A DNA stretch of 64,000 nucleotides from Pseudomonas sp. SJZ079 (GTDB lineage Bacteria > Pseudomonadota > Gammaproteobacteria > Pseudomonadales > Pseudomonadaceae), in contig NZ_VIUH01000008.1 of assembly GCF_007993865.1 (NCBI RefSeq), positions 62,001 through 126,000 on the forward strand, given 5' to 3'. Each line of letters begins with the position of its first letter. Position 1 is the first letter of the stretch. Shown here piece by piece: positions 28,019 through 36,912 of this stretch. Made by a program: the position numbers and the translations under genes. The notes under the pieces are model-generated. The model made no database searches and was not told the DNA's origin. It worked only from the letters and a program-made list of their open reading frames with translations.

Positions 28019-31000
28019 TCGCCCGGCTGATTCGCTGGTCGGTGGCCAACCGTTTCCTGGTCCTGCTGGCTACCCTGTTCGCCGTGGGCTGGGGCCTCTG
28101 GTCGCTGCAGAACACACCGATCGATGCGCTGCCGGACCTGTCCGACGTGCAGGTAATCATCCGCACCCCCTATGCCGGCCAGGCGCCGCAGATAGTCGAG
28201 AACCAGGTGACCTACCCCTTGGCCACCACCATGCTCTCGGTGCCGGGGGCGAAGACCGTGCGCGGTTACTCGTTCTTCGGCGACAGCTTCGTCTATGTGT
28301 TGTTCGAGGACGGCACCGACCTGTACTGGGCGCGTTCGCGGGTGCTGGAATACCTCAGCCAGGTGCAGAATCGCCTGCCCGCCAGCGCCAAACCGGCACT
28401 CGGCCCGGACGCCACCGGGGTCGGCTGGATCTACCAGTACGCCCTGGTGGATCGCAGCGGTCGGCATGACCTGGCCCAGTTGCGCGCGCTGCAGGACTGG
28501 TTCCTCAAGTTCGAACTGAAGACCCTGGCCAACGTCGCCGAGGTGGCGACCATCGGCGGCATGGTCAAGCAGTACCAGGTGCAACTCGACCCGATCAAGC
28601 TGGCCAGCCGGGGCATCACCCAGGCTGAGGTGACGACGGCTATCGGCCGGGCCAACCAGGAAACCGGTGGAGCGGTGCTGGAGTTGGCGGAGACCGAGTT
28701 CATGGTGCGCGCCTCCGGCTACCTGCAGACGCTGGAGGATTTTCGCGCGATTCCCCTGCGCCTGGGCCGTGGCGGCGTGCCGGTGACCCTCGGCGAGGTG
28801 GCGCACATCCAGCTCGGCCCGGAGATGCGCCGGGGTATCGCCGAGTTGGACGGCGAGGGCGAAGTGGTCGGCGGTGTAGTGATCCTGCGCAGTGGCAAGA
28901 ACGCGCGCAGCACCATTGCCGCGGTCAAGGTCAAGCTGGAGAAGCTCAAGAGCAGCCTGCCGGAAGGGGTGGAGATAGTCACCACCTACGACCGCAGCCA
29001 GCTGATCGACCGTGCGGTGGAGAACCTCAGCCACAAGCTGATCGAGGAATTTATCGTGGTGGCGCTGGTGTGCGCGCTGTTTCTCTGGCACCTGCGCTCC
29101 TCCCTGGTGGCCATTGTTTCCTTGCCGGTCGGGGTGTTGATCGCCTTCGCCGTCATGCAGCAGCAGGGCATCAACGCCAACATCATGTCGCTCGGCGGCA
29201 TCGCCATCGCCATCGGCGCCATGGTCGACGCGGCGGTGGTGATGATCGAGAACGCCCACAAGAAGATTGAGGCCTGGCGTGAGGAGCATCCGGGCGAGCG
29301 GCTCGAAGGCGTGCATCATTGGCAGGTGATCACCGACGCGGCGGTGGAGGTCGGACCGGCGCTGTTCTTCTGCCTGCTGATCATCACCCTGTCGTTTATT
29401 CCGGTGTTCACCCTGCAGGCCCAGGAGGGCCGCCTGTTCGGACCCTTGGCCTTCACCAAGACCTATGCCATGGCCGCGGCCGCCGGCCTCTCGGTGACCC
29501 TGGTGCCGGTGCTGATGGGCTACTGGATTCGCGGGCGGATTCCCAGCGAAGCACAGAATCCGCTGAACCGCTGGTTGATCGGGCTCTACCAGCCGGCCCT
29601 CGACGCGGTGCTGCGTTGGCCCAAGGTCACCATGTTGGCCGCGCTGTTGGTGTTTCTCAGCGCGCTGTGGCCATTGTCGCAACTGGGCGGTGAGTTCCTG
29701 CCGCCGCTGGATGAGGGCGACCTGCTGTACATGCCCTCGGCGCTGCCCGGATTGTCCGCGCAGAAGGCCGCGCAGCTGTTGCAGCAGACCGACCGGCTGA
29801 TCAAGACAGTGCCGGAAGTCGCCCATGTGTTCGGCAAGGCCGGGCGCGCCGAGACCGCCACCGACCCGGCGCCGCTGGAGATGTTCGAGACCACCATCCA
29901 GTTCAAGCCGCAGGAGCAGTGGCGTGCCGGCATGACCCCGGAGTTGCTGGTGGAGGAACTGGACCGGGTGGTGCGGGTGCCGGGGCTGACCAATATCTGG
30001 ATTCCGCCGATCCGCAACCGCATCGACATGCTCGCCACCGGGATCAAGAGCCCGATCGGGGTCAAGGTAGCCGGCAGCAACCTGGCGCTGATCGACGAAG
30101 CCACCCAGGCCATCGAGAAGGTGGCCAAAGGTGTGCCGGGGGTGACTTCCGCTCTGGCCGAACGCCTGAGCGGCGGGCGCTATATCGACGTCGACATCGA
30201 CCGGGTGGCGGCGGCGCGCTACGGCCTGAATATCGCCGATGTGCAATCGATAGTCGCCAGCGCCATCGGTGGCGAAAACGTCGGCGAGACCATCGAAGGC
30301 CTGGCGCGCTTCCCGATCAGCGTGCGTTACCCACGGGAATGGCGCGACTCACTCAGCGGCCTCGAACAGCTGCCGATCTACACCCCGCAGGGTAGTCAGA
30401 TCACCCTGGGTACGGTGGCGCGGATCAAGATCAGCGATGGCCCGCCGATGCTCAAGAGCGAGAATGCGCGGCTCTCGGGCTGGGTCTACGTGGATGTGCG
30501 CGGTCGCGACCTGGCCTCGGTGGTGGCCGATCTGCGCCAGGCCATCGAGCAACAGGTGCAGTTGCAGCCGGGCCTCAGCCTGAGCTATTCGGGGCAGTTC
30601 GAGTTCCTCGAGCGGGCCAACGCACGGCTCAAACTGGTGGTGCCGGCCACCCTGCTGATCATCTTCGTGCTGCTCTACCTGTGTTTCGCCCGCTTCAGCG
30701 AGGCCTTGCTGATCATGGCCACGCTGCCGTTCGCCCTGACCGGTGGGGTGTGGTTCCTCTACCTGCTCGGCTATCACCTCTCGGTGGCCACCGGGGTCGG
30801 CTTCATCGCCCTGGCCGGGGTGGCGGCCGAGTTCGGCGTGATCATGCTGCTGTACCTGAAGAACGCCTGGGCCGAACGCGAGGACGCCGGCGACAGCAGC
30901 GAGCAGGCGCTGCTCGAGGCGATTCGCGAAGGCGCGGTGCAACGGGTGCGGCCCAAGGCCATGACCGTGGCGGTGATCATCGCCGGTCTGCTGCCGATCC

Positions 31001-31158
31001 TGCTGGGCAGCGGCAGCGGCAGCGAGGTGATGAGCCGCATCGCCGCGCCCATGGTCGGCGGCATGCTCAGTGCGCCGCTGCTGTCGCTGTTCGTGTTGCC
31101 GGCGGCCTACCGCTTGATGCAGCGTCGGCGCCTCAAGGCGCTGATCGGTCCCGCTTAG
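28015..31158 (+). CDS. cusA: Cu(I)/Ag(I) RND efflux pump CusA
   Basis: Inner-membrane RND transporter of the heavy-metal family (HME-RND), 1047 residues, the same length as E. coli CusA. The three methionines that bind Cu(I)/Ag(I) in E. coli CusA are conserved at identical numbers: M573 (LLYMPSALP), M623 (APLEMFETT) and M672 (RIDMLATGI). The helix-4 proton-relay region reads [21 protein letters not shown]. These residues separate Cus-type from Zn/Co/Cd Czc-type pumps, so the substrate call is firm. It is the last gene of the cus operon. Confidence 0.95.
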   Translation: MIARLIRWSVANRFLVLLATLFAVGWGLWSLQNTPIDALPDLSDVQVIIRTPYAGQAPQIVENQVTYPLATTMLSVPGAKTVRGYSFFGDSFVYVLFEDGTDLYWARSRVLEYLSQVQNRLPASAKPALGPDATGVGWIYQYALVDRSGRHDLAQLRALQDWFLKFELKTLANVAEVATIGGMVKQYQVQLDPIKLASRGITQAEVTTAIGRANQETGGAVLELAETEFMVRASGYLQTLEDFRAIPLRLGRGGVPVTLGEVAHIQLGPEMRRGIAELDGEGEVVGGVVILRSGKNARSTIAAVKVKLEKLKSSLPEGVEIVTTYDRSQLIDRAVENLSHKLIEEFIVVALVCALFLWHLRSSLVAIVSLPVGVLIAFAVMQQQGINANIMSLGGIAIAIGAMVDAAVVMIENAHKKIEAWREEHPGERLEGVHHWQVITDAAVEVGPALFFCLLIITLSFIPVFTLQAQEGRLFGPLAFTKTYAMAAAAGLSVTLVPVLMGYWIRGRIPSEAQNPLNRWLIGLYQPALDAVLRWPKVTMLAALLVFLSALWPLSQLGGEFLPPLDEGDLLYMPSALPGLSAQKAAQLLQQTDRLIKTVPEVAHVFGKAGRAETATDPAPLEMFETTIQFKPQEQWRAGMTPELLVEELDRVVRVPGLTNIWIPPIRNRIDMLATGIKSPIGVKVAGSNLALIDEATQAIEKVAKGVPGVTSALAERLSGGRYIDVDIDRVAAARYGLNIADVQSIVASAIGGENVGETIEGLARFPISVRYPREWRDSLSGLEQLPIYTPQGSQITLGTVARIKISDGPPMLKSENARLSGWVYVDVRGRDLASVVADLRQAIEQQVQLQPGLSLSYSGQFEFLERANARLKLVVPATLLIIFVLLYLCFARFSEALLIMATLPFALTGGVWFLYLLGYHLSVATGVGFIALAGVAAEFGVIMLLYLKNAWAEREDAGDSSEQALLEAIREGAVQRVRPKAMTVAVIIAGLLPILLGSGSGSEVMSRIAAPMVGGMLSAPLLSLFVLPAAYRLMQRRRLKALIGPA

Positions 31159-31306
31159 CGGGTTGGCCAGACATAACGTGCCAGTCGATCAACCCTGGCC
31201 TGCGGGGCAGGCTTGATCGACATGCCGGCGTCATCAAGGTGTCATCCGCTCTGCGGAGACTGCTGCGGGTTTGCTCCTCCCCAGTCTCTGCATAAGGATG
31301 TTTGCC

Positions 31307-32683
31307 ATGCTGCGTATTCCCGCTCTCTGTGCGCTTTTTGCGCTGGCCCCGTTGGCCCCGTTGGCCTCGGCCCTCGAATTGAAGCCCCTGGCGATCTATC
31401 ACAGTGGTTTCCCGGCGGGCACCGAAATCGTCAGCGTGCAGGGCTCGAGCATGCGGGTGGCGGTGTCCAACAGCGAACAGGGGCTGGTGGACCTGCTCAA
31501 GCTCGACCCTGGCGCCGGGCTGCAGCGTATCGCACGACACCAATTGCTGAAAAAGGCTGAAGGGGAGATCACCTCGGTGGCGTTTCACCCCACGCTGGAT
31601 CTGTTTGCCGTGTGTGTGCGCGACCGCGATGGCCTGAAAAATGGTCGCGTCGAGTTGCGTGCGGCCAGCGACGGCAAGCTGTTGAACAGCCTGACTGTCG
31701 GCGTATGGCCGGACAGCCTGGCCTTCTCGCCGAATGGCGACTTCCTAGTGGTGGCCAACGAGGGCGAAGGCTATGTGCGCGACGGCGCAGACTTTCGCAG
31801 TGGCGAGGGCTCGATCAGCCTGATCGATCTGCGCCAGGGCGTGGCCCAGGCCTCACACCGCCTGATCGGGTTGCCGGACCTGGCCGGTGTCGCGGGTGCG
31901 ACCCAGGCCGAGGATAAACGCTTGCTGGAGCGGGAAATCGATGGCGAAGAACTGAAAATCCCCTTCGGTACCAGCCCCGCGCACCTCGAGCCGGAATACG
32001 TGGTTTTCAGTCCTGACGGTTCGCGCGCCTATGTCAGCTTGCAGGAGAACAACGCCATCGCCGTGGTCGATGTACTGAAAGGCACGCTGGATAAGGTGTT
32101 CGGCCTGGGCGCGGTGCGGCATGCCGCGGATCTCAGCGATGACGGCCACTATGCGCCGAACGCCGAGTTGTTCGCCCTGCGCGAGCCGGACGCACTGGCC
32201 GTCAGCGCCGATGGCTTGTATGTGGTGACCGCCGATGAAGGCGACAGCGATCCGAAAGCCGGCAAAACCAAGGCCGGCTTGCCAAGCGGTGGCGGACGCA
32301 CGGTCAGCGTGTTCGACGCCATGAGCGGCCAGTTGCTCGGCGATACCGGCAGTCAACTCGACGATAAGGCCGCCGAGGCGGGGGTCTACCCGGACCAGCG
32401 CAGCCCGAACAAAGGCAGCGAGCCGGAAGGCGTGGTGAGTTTTGATGCGTTCGGCAAGCGCCTGGCTGTGGCGACTCTGGAGCGCGCCGATGCTTTGGCC
32501 CTGATCGATCTGGATCAACCACAAACGCCCAAGGTGTTGCAGGTGATTGCTGCGGATCAGGGCGCGGGGCAGGGCGAGCTGGCGCCGGAAGGCTTGGCGC
32601 ATGTCGAGCAGGCCGGGCGGCACTTCCTGGTCAGCGGCCTGGAGAAGAGCGGCAACGTGGTGCTGTTCGAACTGCTCGAGTAA
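31307..32683 (+). CDS. Secreted beta-propeller protein (choice-of-anchor I-like)
   Basis: 458 residues. A signal peptide (MLRIPALCALFALAPLAPLASA) is followed by repeated beta-propeller blades containing phrases such as PDSLAFSPNGDFLVVANEGEGY, PEYVVFSPDGSRAYVSLQENNAIAVVD and LAVSADGLYVVTADEGDSD. This pattern is typical of the choice-of-anchor I / LVIVD-like propellers that sit beside alkaline-phosphatase or esterase domains, though here the propeller stands alone. The start at 31307 has AAGGA eight bases upstream. Function unknown; a periplasmic or secreted binding or hydrolytic role is possible. It converges on rlmF. Confidence 0.78.
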   Translation: MLRIPALCALFALAPLAPLASALELKPLAIYHSGFPAGTEIVSVQGSSMRVAVSNSEQGLVDLLKLDPGAGLQRIARHQLLKKAEGEITSVAFHPTLDLFAVCVRDRDGLKNGRVELRAASDGKLLNSLTVGVWPDSLAFSPNGDFLVVANEGEGYVRDGADFRSGEGSISLIDLRQGVAQASHRLIGLPDLAGVAGATQAEDKRLLEREIDGEELKIPFGTSPAHLEPEYVVFSPDGSRAYVSLQENNAIAVVDVLKGTLDKVFGLGAVRHAADLSDDGHYAPNAELFALREPDALAVSADGLYVVTADEGDSDPKAGKTKAGLPSGGGRTVSVFDAMSGQLLGDTGSQLDDKAAEAGVYPDQRSPNKGSEPEGVVSFDAFGKRLAVATLERADALALIDLDQPQTPKVLQVIAADQGAGQGELAPEGLAHVEQAGRHFLVSGLEKSGNVVLFELLE

Positions 32684-32738
32684 CGCCCGCACGCCTGGCT
32701 GCACGCACGGGTGCGGCCAGACGTGTCAGAGGCCGACA

Positions 32739-33752
32739 CTACTGCCAGCGTGCCTGACGCCAGCTCTGCTGTTGTTCTGCGGTCAGAAAGGTCCAGGCGA
32801 CGAAGCGGCTCTGCTTCTGCCCCTGAGCCATCTCGACGGTACGCACCTCGCGGGCGCCGGCCTGTTTCAGCGCGCTATACACACCGGGTAGGTTGCTGGC
32901 CTTGGAGATCAGGCTGCTGAACCACTGCACCTGCTGCGGTACCTGTGCGCTTTCTTGGATCAAGCGGTTGACGAATGCGGCCTCGCCGCCCTGACACCAG
33001 AGTTCTGCGGCCTGACCGCCGAAATTCAGCACGGGCAGTTTGCGCTTGGGGTCGAGCTTGCCGAGGTTGCGCCATTTGCGCTTGCTGCCACTGCTGGCTT
33101 CTGCCGCCGAGGCGTGGAAGGGCGGGTTGCACAGGCTCAGGTCGAAGCGTTCATCGGCCTGTAGCAAACCCTGGAATATGTGCTGGGCGTCCAGCTGCTG
33201 ACGCAACTCGATGGCCGCACCGAGACCGGGGTTGGACTGCACTATGGCCTTGGCCGAGGCGATGGCGCTGGCCGCGATGTCCGAGCCGAGGAACTGCCAG
33301 GCGTACTCCCGGTGACCCAGCAGCGGATAGATGCAATTGGCGCCGACGCCGATATCCAGCACCCGCACCCGCGCGCCGCGCGGAATCTCGCCGCCATTGC
33401 AGGAGGCCAGCAGGTCCGCCAGATAGTGCAGATAGTCGGCGCGCCCGGGAATCGGCGGGCACAGGTAATCCGCCGGAATGTCCCAATGCGCGATGCCGTA
33501 GAACTGCTTGAGCAGGGCGCGATTGAACACCTTGACCGCGGCCGGGTTGGCGAAGTCGATGCTCTGCTTGCCGTAGGGGTTGATGATCACAAAGGCCGCC
33601 AGCTCCGGACTGCTGGCGATCAACGCCGGGAAATCGTAACGGCCCTGGTGACGGTTGCGCGGGTGCAACTGGCCCTTGTCGGCAGCGGGTTTGGGCTGCG
33701 CAGCGCGGGGCGCAGCGGATTTATGGCGGGGGTGTTTCGGCGGCAGGGACAT
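32739..33752 (-). CDS. rlmF: 23S rRNA (adenine-1618 N6)-methyltransferase RlmF
   Basis: SAM-dependent methyltransferase that makes m6A1618 in 23S rRNA, 337 residues from the preferred start ([11 protein letters not shown]). A basic N-terminus leads to [16 protein letters not shown], a RlmF signature. The SAM-binding strand [18 protein letters not shown] and the catalytic NPPF motif ([10 protein letters not shown]) are intact. An in-frame upstream ATG at 33827 would add 25 residues that are not typical of the family. It is transcribed convergently with the beta-propeller gene. Confidence 0.93.
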   Translation of the reverse strand: MSLPPKHPRHKSAAPRAAQPKPAADKGQLHPRNRHQGRYDFPALIASSPELAAFVIINPYGKQSIDFANPAAVKVFNRALLKQFYGIAHWDIPADYLCPPIPGRADYLHYLADLLASCNGGEIPRGARVRVLDIGVGANCIYPLLGHREYAWQFLGSDIAASAIASAKAIVQSNPGLGAAIELRQQLDAQHIFQGLLQADERFDLSLCNPPFHASAAEASSGSKRKWRNLGKLDPKRKLPVLNFGGQAAELWCQGGEAAFVNRLIQESAQVPQQVQWFSSLISKASNLPGVYSALKQAGAREVRTVEMAQGQKQSRFVAWTFLTAEQQQSWRQARWQ

Positions 33753-33830
33753 GGCGGGTGGATCGCAGGCTCGGGGCTGCGGATTTTCCCACAGCTCGGC
33801 ATGGCGTGCAGGGAAAGTCGTCGCCAAGAA

Positions 33831-33927
33831 CCTGTACGGCTGGTTGGTTAACTCAAGCTCGGATGGCTGGGGTGTTGCGGCAGGGCGTTGCGACGAGTCA
33901 TTGCGGGCTTTGTTGCAGTGCAGCTAG
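33831..33927. repeat. Intergenic repeat, copy A (short form)
   Basis: This sequence starts CCTGTACGGCTGGTTGGTTA and continues ACTCAAGCTCGGATGG..., sharing about 85 bp with a second copy at 41915-42066; the best-matched blocks are at the start and around GCGACGAGTCAT-GCGGGCT. It lacks the right end seen in the other copy, so it looks truncated. It lies between rlmF and the TVP38-like gene and is non-coding. Confidence 0.65.
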
Positions 33928-34488
33928 TCAGGCGATATGCAGCCACATCGCCAGATAATCGAAGAACAGGCAGTACAAGGCTATCGGCAGCGGCAGGCCG
34001 AGCAGGGTGCCGAGCAGGTAGTGGCGAAAGGGTACGCCAGACAAGGCGAGGGCATAATTCAGCGCCGGCACTGTCTGGAACAGCATGCGCAGGGCGATGA
34101 TGCTGGTCAGCGGGCGACGATCCAGGCCGGCCAGCAAGCGCTTGGCCAAGCGGTTGTCCAGCTCGCGCAGGGCATTGCCACCGAGCATGCGGATGGTGAA
34201 GAAGGTGAAGATGCACGAGGCACTGGCGGCCAGGTAGGTGGCGATACCACCGTAGACTTTGCCCAACGCCAGTACGGCGGCGGCGAGGAAGATCCAGCCG
34301 GGAATCTGGATCAGGTTGCCCAGGGCGAACAGCCCGATGAACAGCAGCAGCCCTGCGACCTTGTGCATCAGGATCAGCTCTTGCAAGGATGCCAGGCTGA
34401 ATTGGGCGCGGATACCCAGGGCTTCGAACAGGACGAACAAGCCCAGTAGAAACAGGATGACCAGCAACAGACGGTGAGAGCTGCGCAT
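33928..34488 (-). CDS. TVP38/TMEM64-family (VTT domain) membrane protein
   Basis: 186-residue inner-membrane protein with about five hydrophobic segments. Residues 50-160 carry the VTT/DedA-like signature: LIQIPGWIFLAAAVLALG, a re-entrant GxxxG region (KVYGGIATYLAASASCIFTFF), then RMLFQTVPALNYALALSGVPFRHYLLGTLLGL. Relatives act as proton-dependent lipid scramblases or carriers in envelope maintenance; the cargo here is unknown. The ATG at 34488 is 16 nt downstream of the wHTH gene's stop, so the two are probably cotranscribed. Confidence 0.87.
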   Translation of the reverse strand: MRSSHRLLLVILFLLGLFVLFEALGIRAQFSLASLQELILMHKVAGLLLFIGLFALGNLIQIPGWIFLAAAVLALGKVYGGIATYLAASASCIFTFFTIRMLGGNALRELDNRLAKRLLAGLDRRPLTSIIALRMLFQTVPALNYALALSGVPFRHYLLGTLLGLPLPIALYCLFFDYLAMWLHIA

Positions 34489-34503
34489 GACGGGCCTCGC
34501 TGT

Positions 34504-34800
34504 TCAGGGGTAGCCGAGTATGGCCTTGATCTGTGGCAGGTGCGCGGCGATCCATTGTGGATCGATCGCGCCCCAGTCGCGGATGCTGTAGTGCCCGGCG
34601 TTATTGCGCTCGCCGGTCTGTTGCTCGAACACGCAGTCGATATCCAGCTCAGCCAGGGCGGCGAGGGTGTCCTGGGCGGTGCGTCGCGGCATGCCGGTGG
34701 CCTCCATCAGCGCCGGCACACTGCAGGCGCCGCCGCTGTCGATCAGCCAGGCCACGTACAGGCGCCGATAGAAGCTGGTTTTGGTCTTGCTGACGTCCAT
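34504..34800 (-). CDS. Small winged-helix protein
   Basis: 98 residues. An N-terminal winged HTH (FYRRLYVAWLIDSGGACSVPALMEATGMPRRTAQDTLAALAELDI, about 10-55) is followed by a short beta wing (CVFEQQTGERNNAGHYSIRDWG). It resembles small Pseudomonas helix-turn-helix proteins of unknown target. No ligand domain is attached, so it may be a DNA-binding accessory protein or repressor. It sits directly before the TVP38-like gene and after the SRPBCC-like gene on one strand. Confidence 0.75.
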   Translation of the reverse strand: MDVSKTKTSFYRRLYVAWLIDSGGACSVPALMEATGMPRRTAQDTLAALAELDIDCVFEQQTGERNNAGHYSIRDWGAIDPQWIAAHLPQIKAILGYP

Positions 34801-34815
34801 TTCTAGTACCTCGAA

Positions 34816-35277
34816 TCAACAGACTTGGCTGGCATCACGTCGGCGCAGGACACGATGGCGACTGGCGAAGAACAGCTGGAGAAAGGCTTTCACCAGCAGC
34901 GCCGGGAGCAGTGGGTCGACGCTCAGTTCGTCAATCACCCTGGAGCCTGAACCCTGCACTTCAATACGGCGTTGGTGGCGCCACAGACGCATGCCGGTCA
35001 TGGGTGACTCTTCGATGAAGCCAACACCCGGCGTCAGCGAGAGCAGCGTAAGGCGCGACTTACCCATGGGTAGCCAGCCAAACAGCCAGAGCCAGCTGGT
35101 GAACAGTGGCTGGCCGGGCTGCACCTTCATATCCTCCAGGTTGCGAATTCCCTTGGGGATGCTCATCCACAGTAGCGGACGCATCTCAGCGCGGAGGCAC
35201 CTGGTGTCGGTGATCCAGCGCCAAGCTACGCTTGGACTGACGGAGAGGATCGACTCGAAACGCAGCTCGATGGGCAT
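34816..35277 (-). CDS. SRPBCC-like hypothetical protein
   Basis: 153 residues with no signal peptide. The opening (MPIELRFESILSVSPSVAWRWITDT) is the classic beginning of a START/SRPBCC ligand-binding fold, and the end is a long amphipathic helix (LLPALLVKAFLQLFFASRHRVLRRRD). Proteins of this fold bind hydrophobic ligands, but no specific function can be given. It is upstream of the wHTH gene with a 15-bp gap, so these small genes may form an operon with the TVP38-like gene. Confidence 0.7.
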   Translation of the reverse strand: MPIELRFESILSVSPSVAWRWITDTRCLRAEMRPLLWMSIPKGIRNLEDMKVQPGQPLFTSWLWLFGWLPMGKSRLTLLSLTPGVGFIEESPMTGMRLWRHQRRIEVQGSGSRVIDELSVDPLLPALLVKAFLQLFFASRHRVLRRRDASQVC

Positions 35278-35315
35278 AGGGCCTAAGCACCTCAGTAGAC
35301 TTAAGATTCGCCCAT

Positions 35316-36695
35316 TCAGCCCAGGGTGGCGATACCAATATAGGTCGCCGCGCCGGCCATATAGCCGATAAAGGCCAGCCAGCTGATCTTTTTCAGGTAC
35401 CAGATGAAGTCGATCTTTTCCATGCCCATGGCCGCCACGCCGGCCGCCGAACCGATGATCAGGCAGCTGCCGCCGGTACCGGCGCAGTAGGCGAGCATCT
35501 CCCAGAACGTGCCGTCGACCAGGAAGTTACTCAGCCAACCGGCTTCGCTGCTACCGGCGACTTCCAGCGCCGCGGGGCTGATCAACGGGTACATTTTCAT
35601 GGCACCGGCCACCAGCGGTACGTTGTCGACCACCGAGGACAGCAGACCAATGGCGATATTGATTGCGTAGATGTCGCCGAGGCCTTCACGCAGCAGGGTG
35701 GCGACCTGGATCAGGTGGCCGGCGGTGGCCAGGCTGGAGACAGCCAGCAGGATGCCAAGGAAGAACAGCACGCTGGTGGTGTCGATTCGGCGCAGTACGC
35801 CGACCACCGAAAGCGGGTGCTTGTCTTCGTCGTTCTTGCCACGGTGGATCACCTCGGTGACCACCCAGAGCACGCCGAGGCCGAGGAGGATACCCATGTA
35901 CGGCGGCAGGTGGGTGACGGTCTTGAACACCGGTACGAACACCAGGGCGCCGAGGCCGAGGACGAACACCAGGTTGCGCTCGAACGGGGTGGTCGGGTCG
36001 CGGCGTTCTTCGTCGAGGACATTCAGCTGCGGACGCTGGATTGCACCCTTCAAGGTGACGCTGAGGATCAGCAACGGCACCAGCAGACACACCAGACTGG
36101 GGAAAAACAGGCTGGTGACAATACCGCTGGTACTGATCTGGCTGCCAATCCACAGCATGGTGGTGGTGACGTCGCCGATCGGTGACCAGGCACCGCCGGC
36201 GTTGGCGGCGATCACCACGATGCCGGCATAGAACCAGCGCTCTTTCTGCTCGGCGACCAGTTTGCGCAGTACCGAGACCATGACGATGGTGGTGGTCAGG
36301 TTGTCCAGTGCGGCGGAGAGGAAGAAGGTTATCAGCGCCACCAGCCACAGCAGGGTGACACGCTTGTTGGTGCGGATACGGTCGGTGATGACCTTGAAGC
36401 CTTCATGGGCGTCGATCAGTTCGACGATGGTCATGGCGCCCATCAGGAAGAACAGAATCTCGGAGATCTCACCGAGGTGGTGGCGCAGCTCCTCGGTGAC
36501 ATGATGGACGTTATTCGCGCCACCGGCGGTGCCTGTGCCGATCAGCGGCAAAATGGTATCGGCGCCCAACACCAGCAAGGTCCAGCAGATCACGGCGGTG
36601 AGGATGGCCGAGGCGGCCTTGTCGATCTTCAGCGGGTGCTCGAAGGCAATGGACAGGTAACCAAGGACGAATATCAACGCCATCAACGCATACAT
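35316..36695 (-). CDS. nhaD: Na+/H+ antiporter NhaD
   Basis: 459-residue inner-membrane protein of the NhaD/ArsB-type ion-transporter superfamily with about 12-13 helices. Diagnostic stretches are FLSAALDNLTTTIVMVSVLRKL, VVIAANAGGAWSPIGDVTTTMLWI and GLLSSVVDNVPLVAGAMKMYP, each carrying the charged or polar membrane residues needed for Na+ and H+ exchange. The gene follows nhaC on the same strand after 217 bp containing a palindrome. Two different Na+/H+ antiporter families in tandem imply good tolerance to salt or alkaline pH. Confidence 0.92.
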   Translation of the reverse strand: MYALMALIFVLGYLSIAFEHPLKIDKAASAILTAVICWTLLVLGADTILPLIGTGTAGGANNVHHVTEELRHHLGEISEILFFLMGAMTIVELIDAHEGFKVITDRIRTNKRVTLLWLVALITFFLSAALDNLTTTIVMVSVLRKLVAEQKERWFYAGIVVIAANAGGAWSPIGDVTTTMLWIGSQISTSGIVTSLFFPSLVCLLVPLLILSVTLKGAIQRPQLNVLDEERRDPTTPFERNLVFVLGLGALVFVPVFKTVTHLPPYMGILLGLGVLWVVTEVIHRGKNDEDKHPLSVVGVLRRIDTTSVLFFLGILLAVSSLATAGHLIQVATLLREGLGDIYAINIAIGLLSSVVDNVPLVAGAMKMYPLISPAALEVAGSSEAGWLSNFLVDGTFWEMLAYCAGTGGSCLIIGSAAGVAAMGMEKIDFIWYLKKISWLAFIGYMAGAATYIGIATLG

Positions 36696-36826
36696 GATCA
36701 GAATTCCAGTTCAGGGCTTTTTTTATGGATGTACTTTTTATGGGTAAAAAAGTGCCGGAGGCTCTTGATGCGCCCGAGAAGATGCCTGATTTAGGCGGAA
36801 ATTGGGAGGGGCTTTATGCTTGGATG

Positions 36827-36848
36827 TGATTTCAACTGGGTGAAATCA
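36827..36848. promoter_or_regulatory. Perfect dyad upstream of nhaD
   Basis: TGATTTCA-N6-TGAAATCA is a perfect 8-bp inverted repeat about 130 bp before the nhaD start. The 14-bp centre-to-centre spacing fits a dimeric HTH operator. There is no U-run, so it is unlikely to be the nhaC terminator. Nothing in the sequence identifies the regulator. Confidence 0.4.
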
Positions 36849-36912
36849 GCGGGGTTTGGCTATTTGGCCAGGCCCCAAGCGCGTTATTCAAGGCGCCTGG
36901 AGCCAGTCAGGC

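Noticed and set aside
27607..30246. An 879-codon minus-strand frame under cusB and cusA
   Set aside because: Antisense shadow of the cus genes; composition is Gln/His/Arg-rich and no domain is visible. The plus-strand genes have intact motifs.
36827..36848. The TGATTTCA palindrome as an nhaC terminator
   Set aside because: AT-rich 8-bp stem without a U-run; an operator is more likely.
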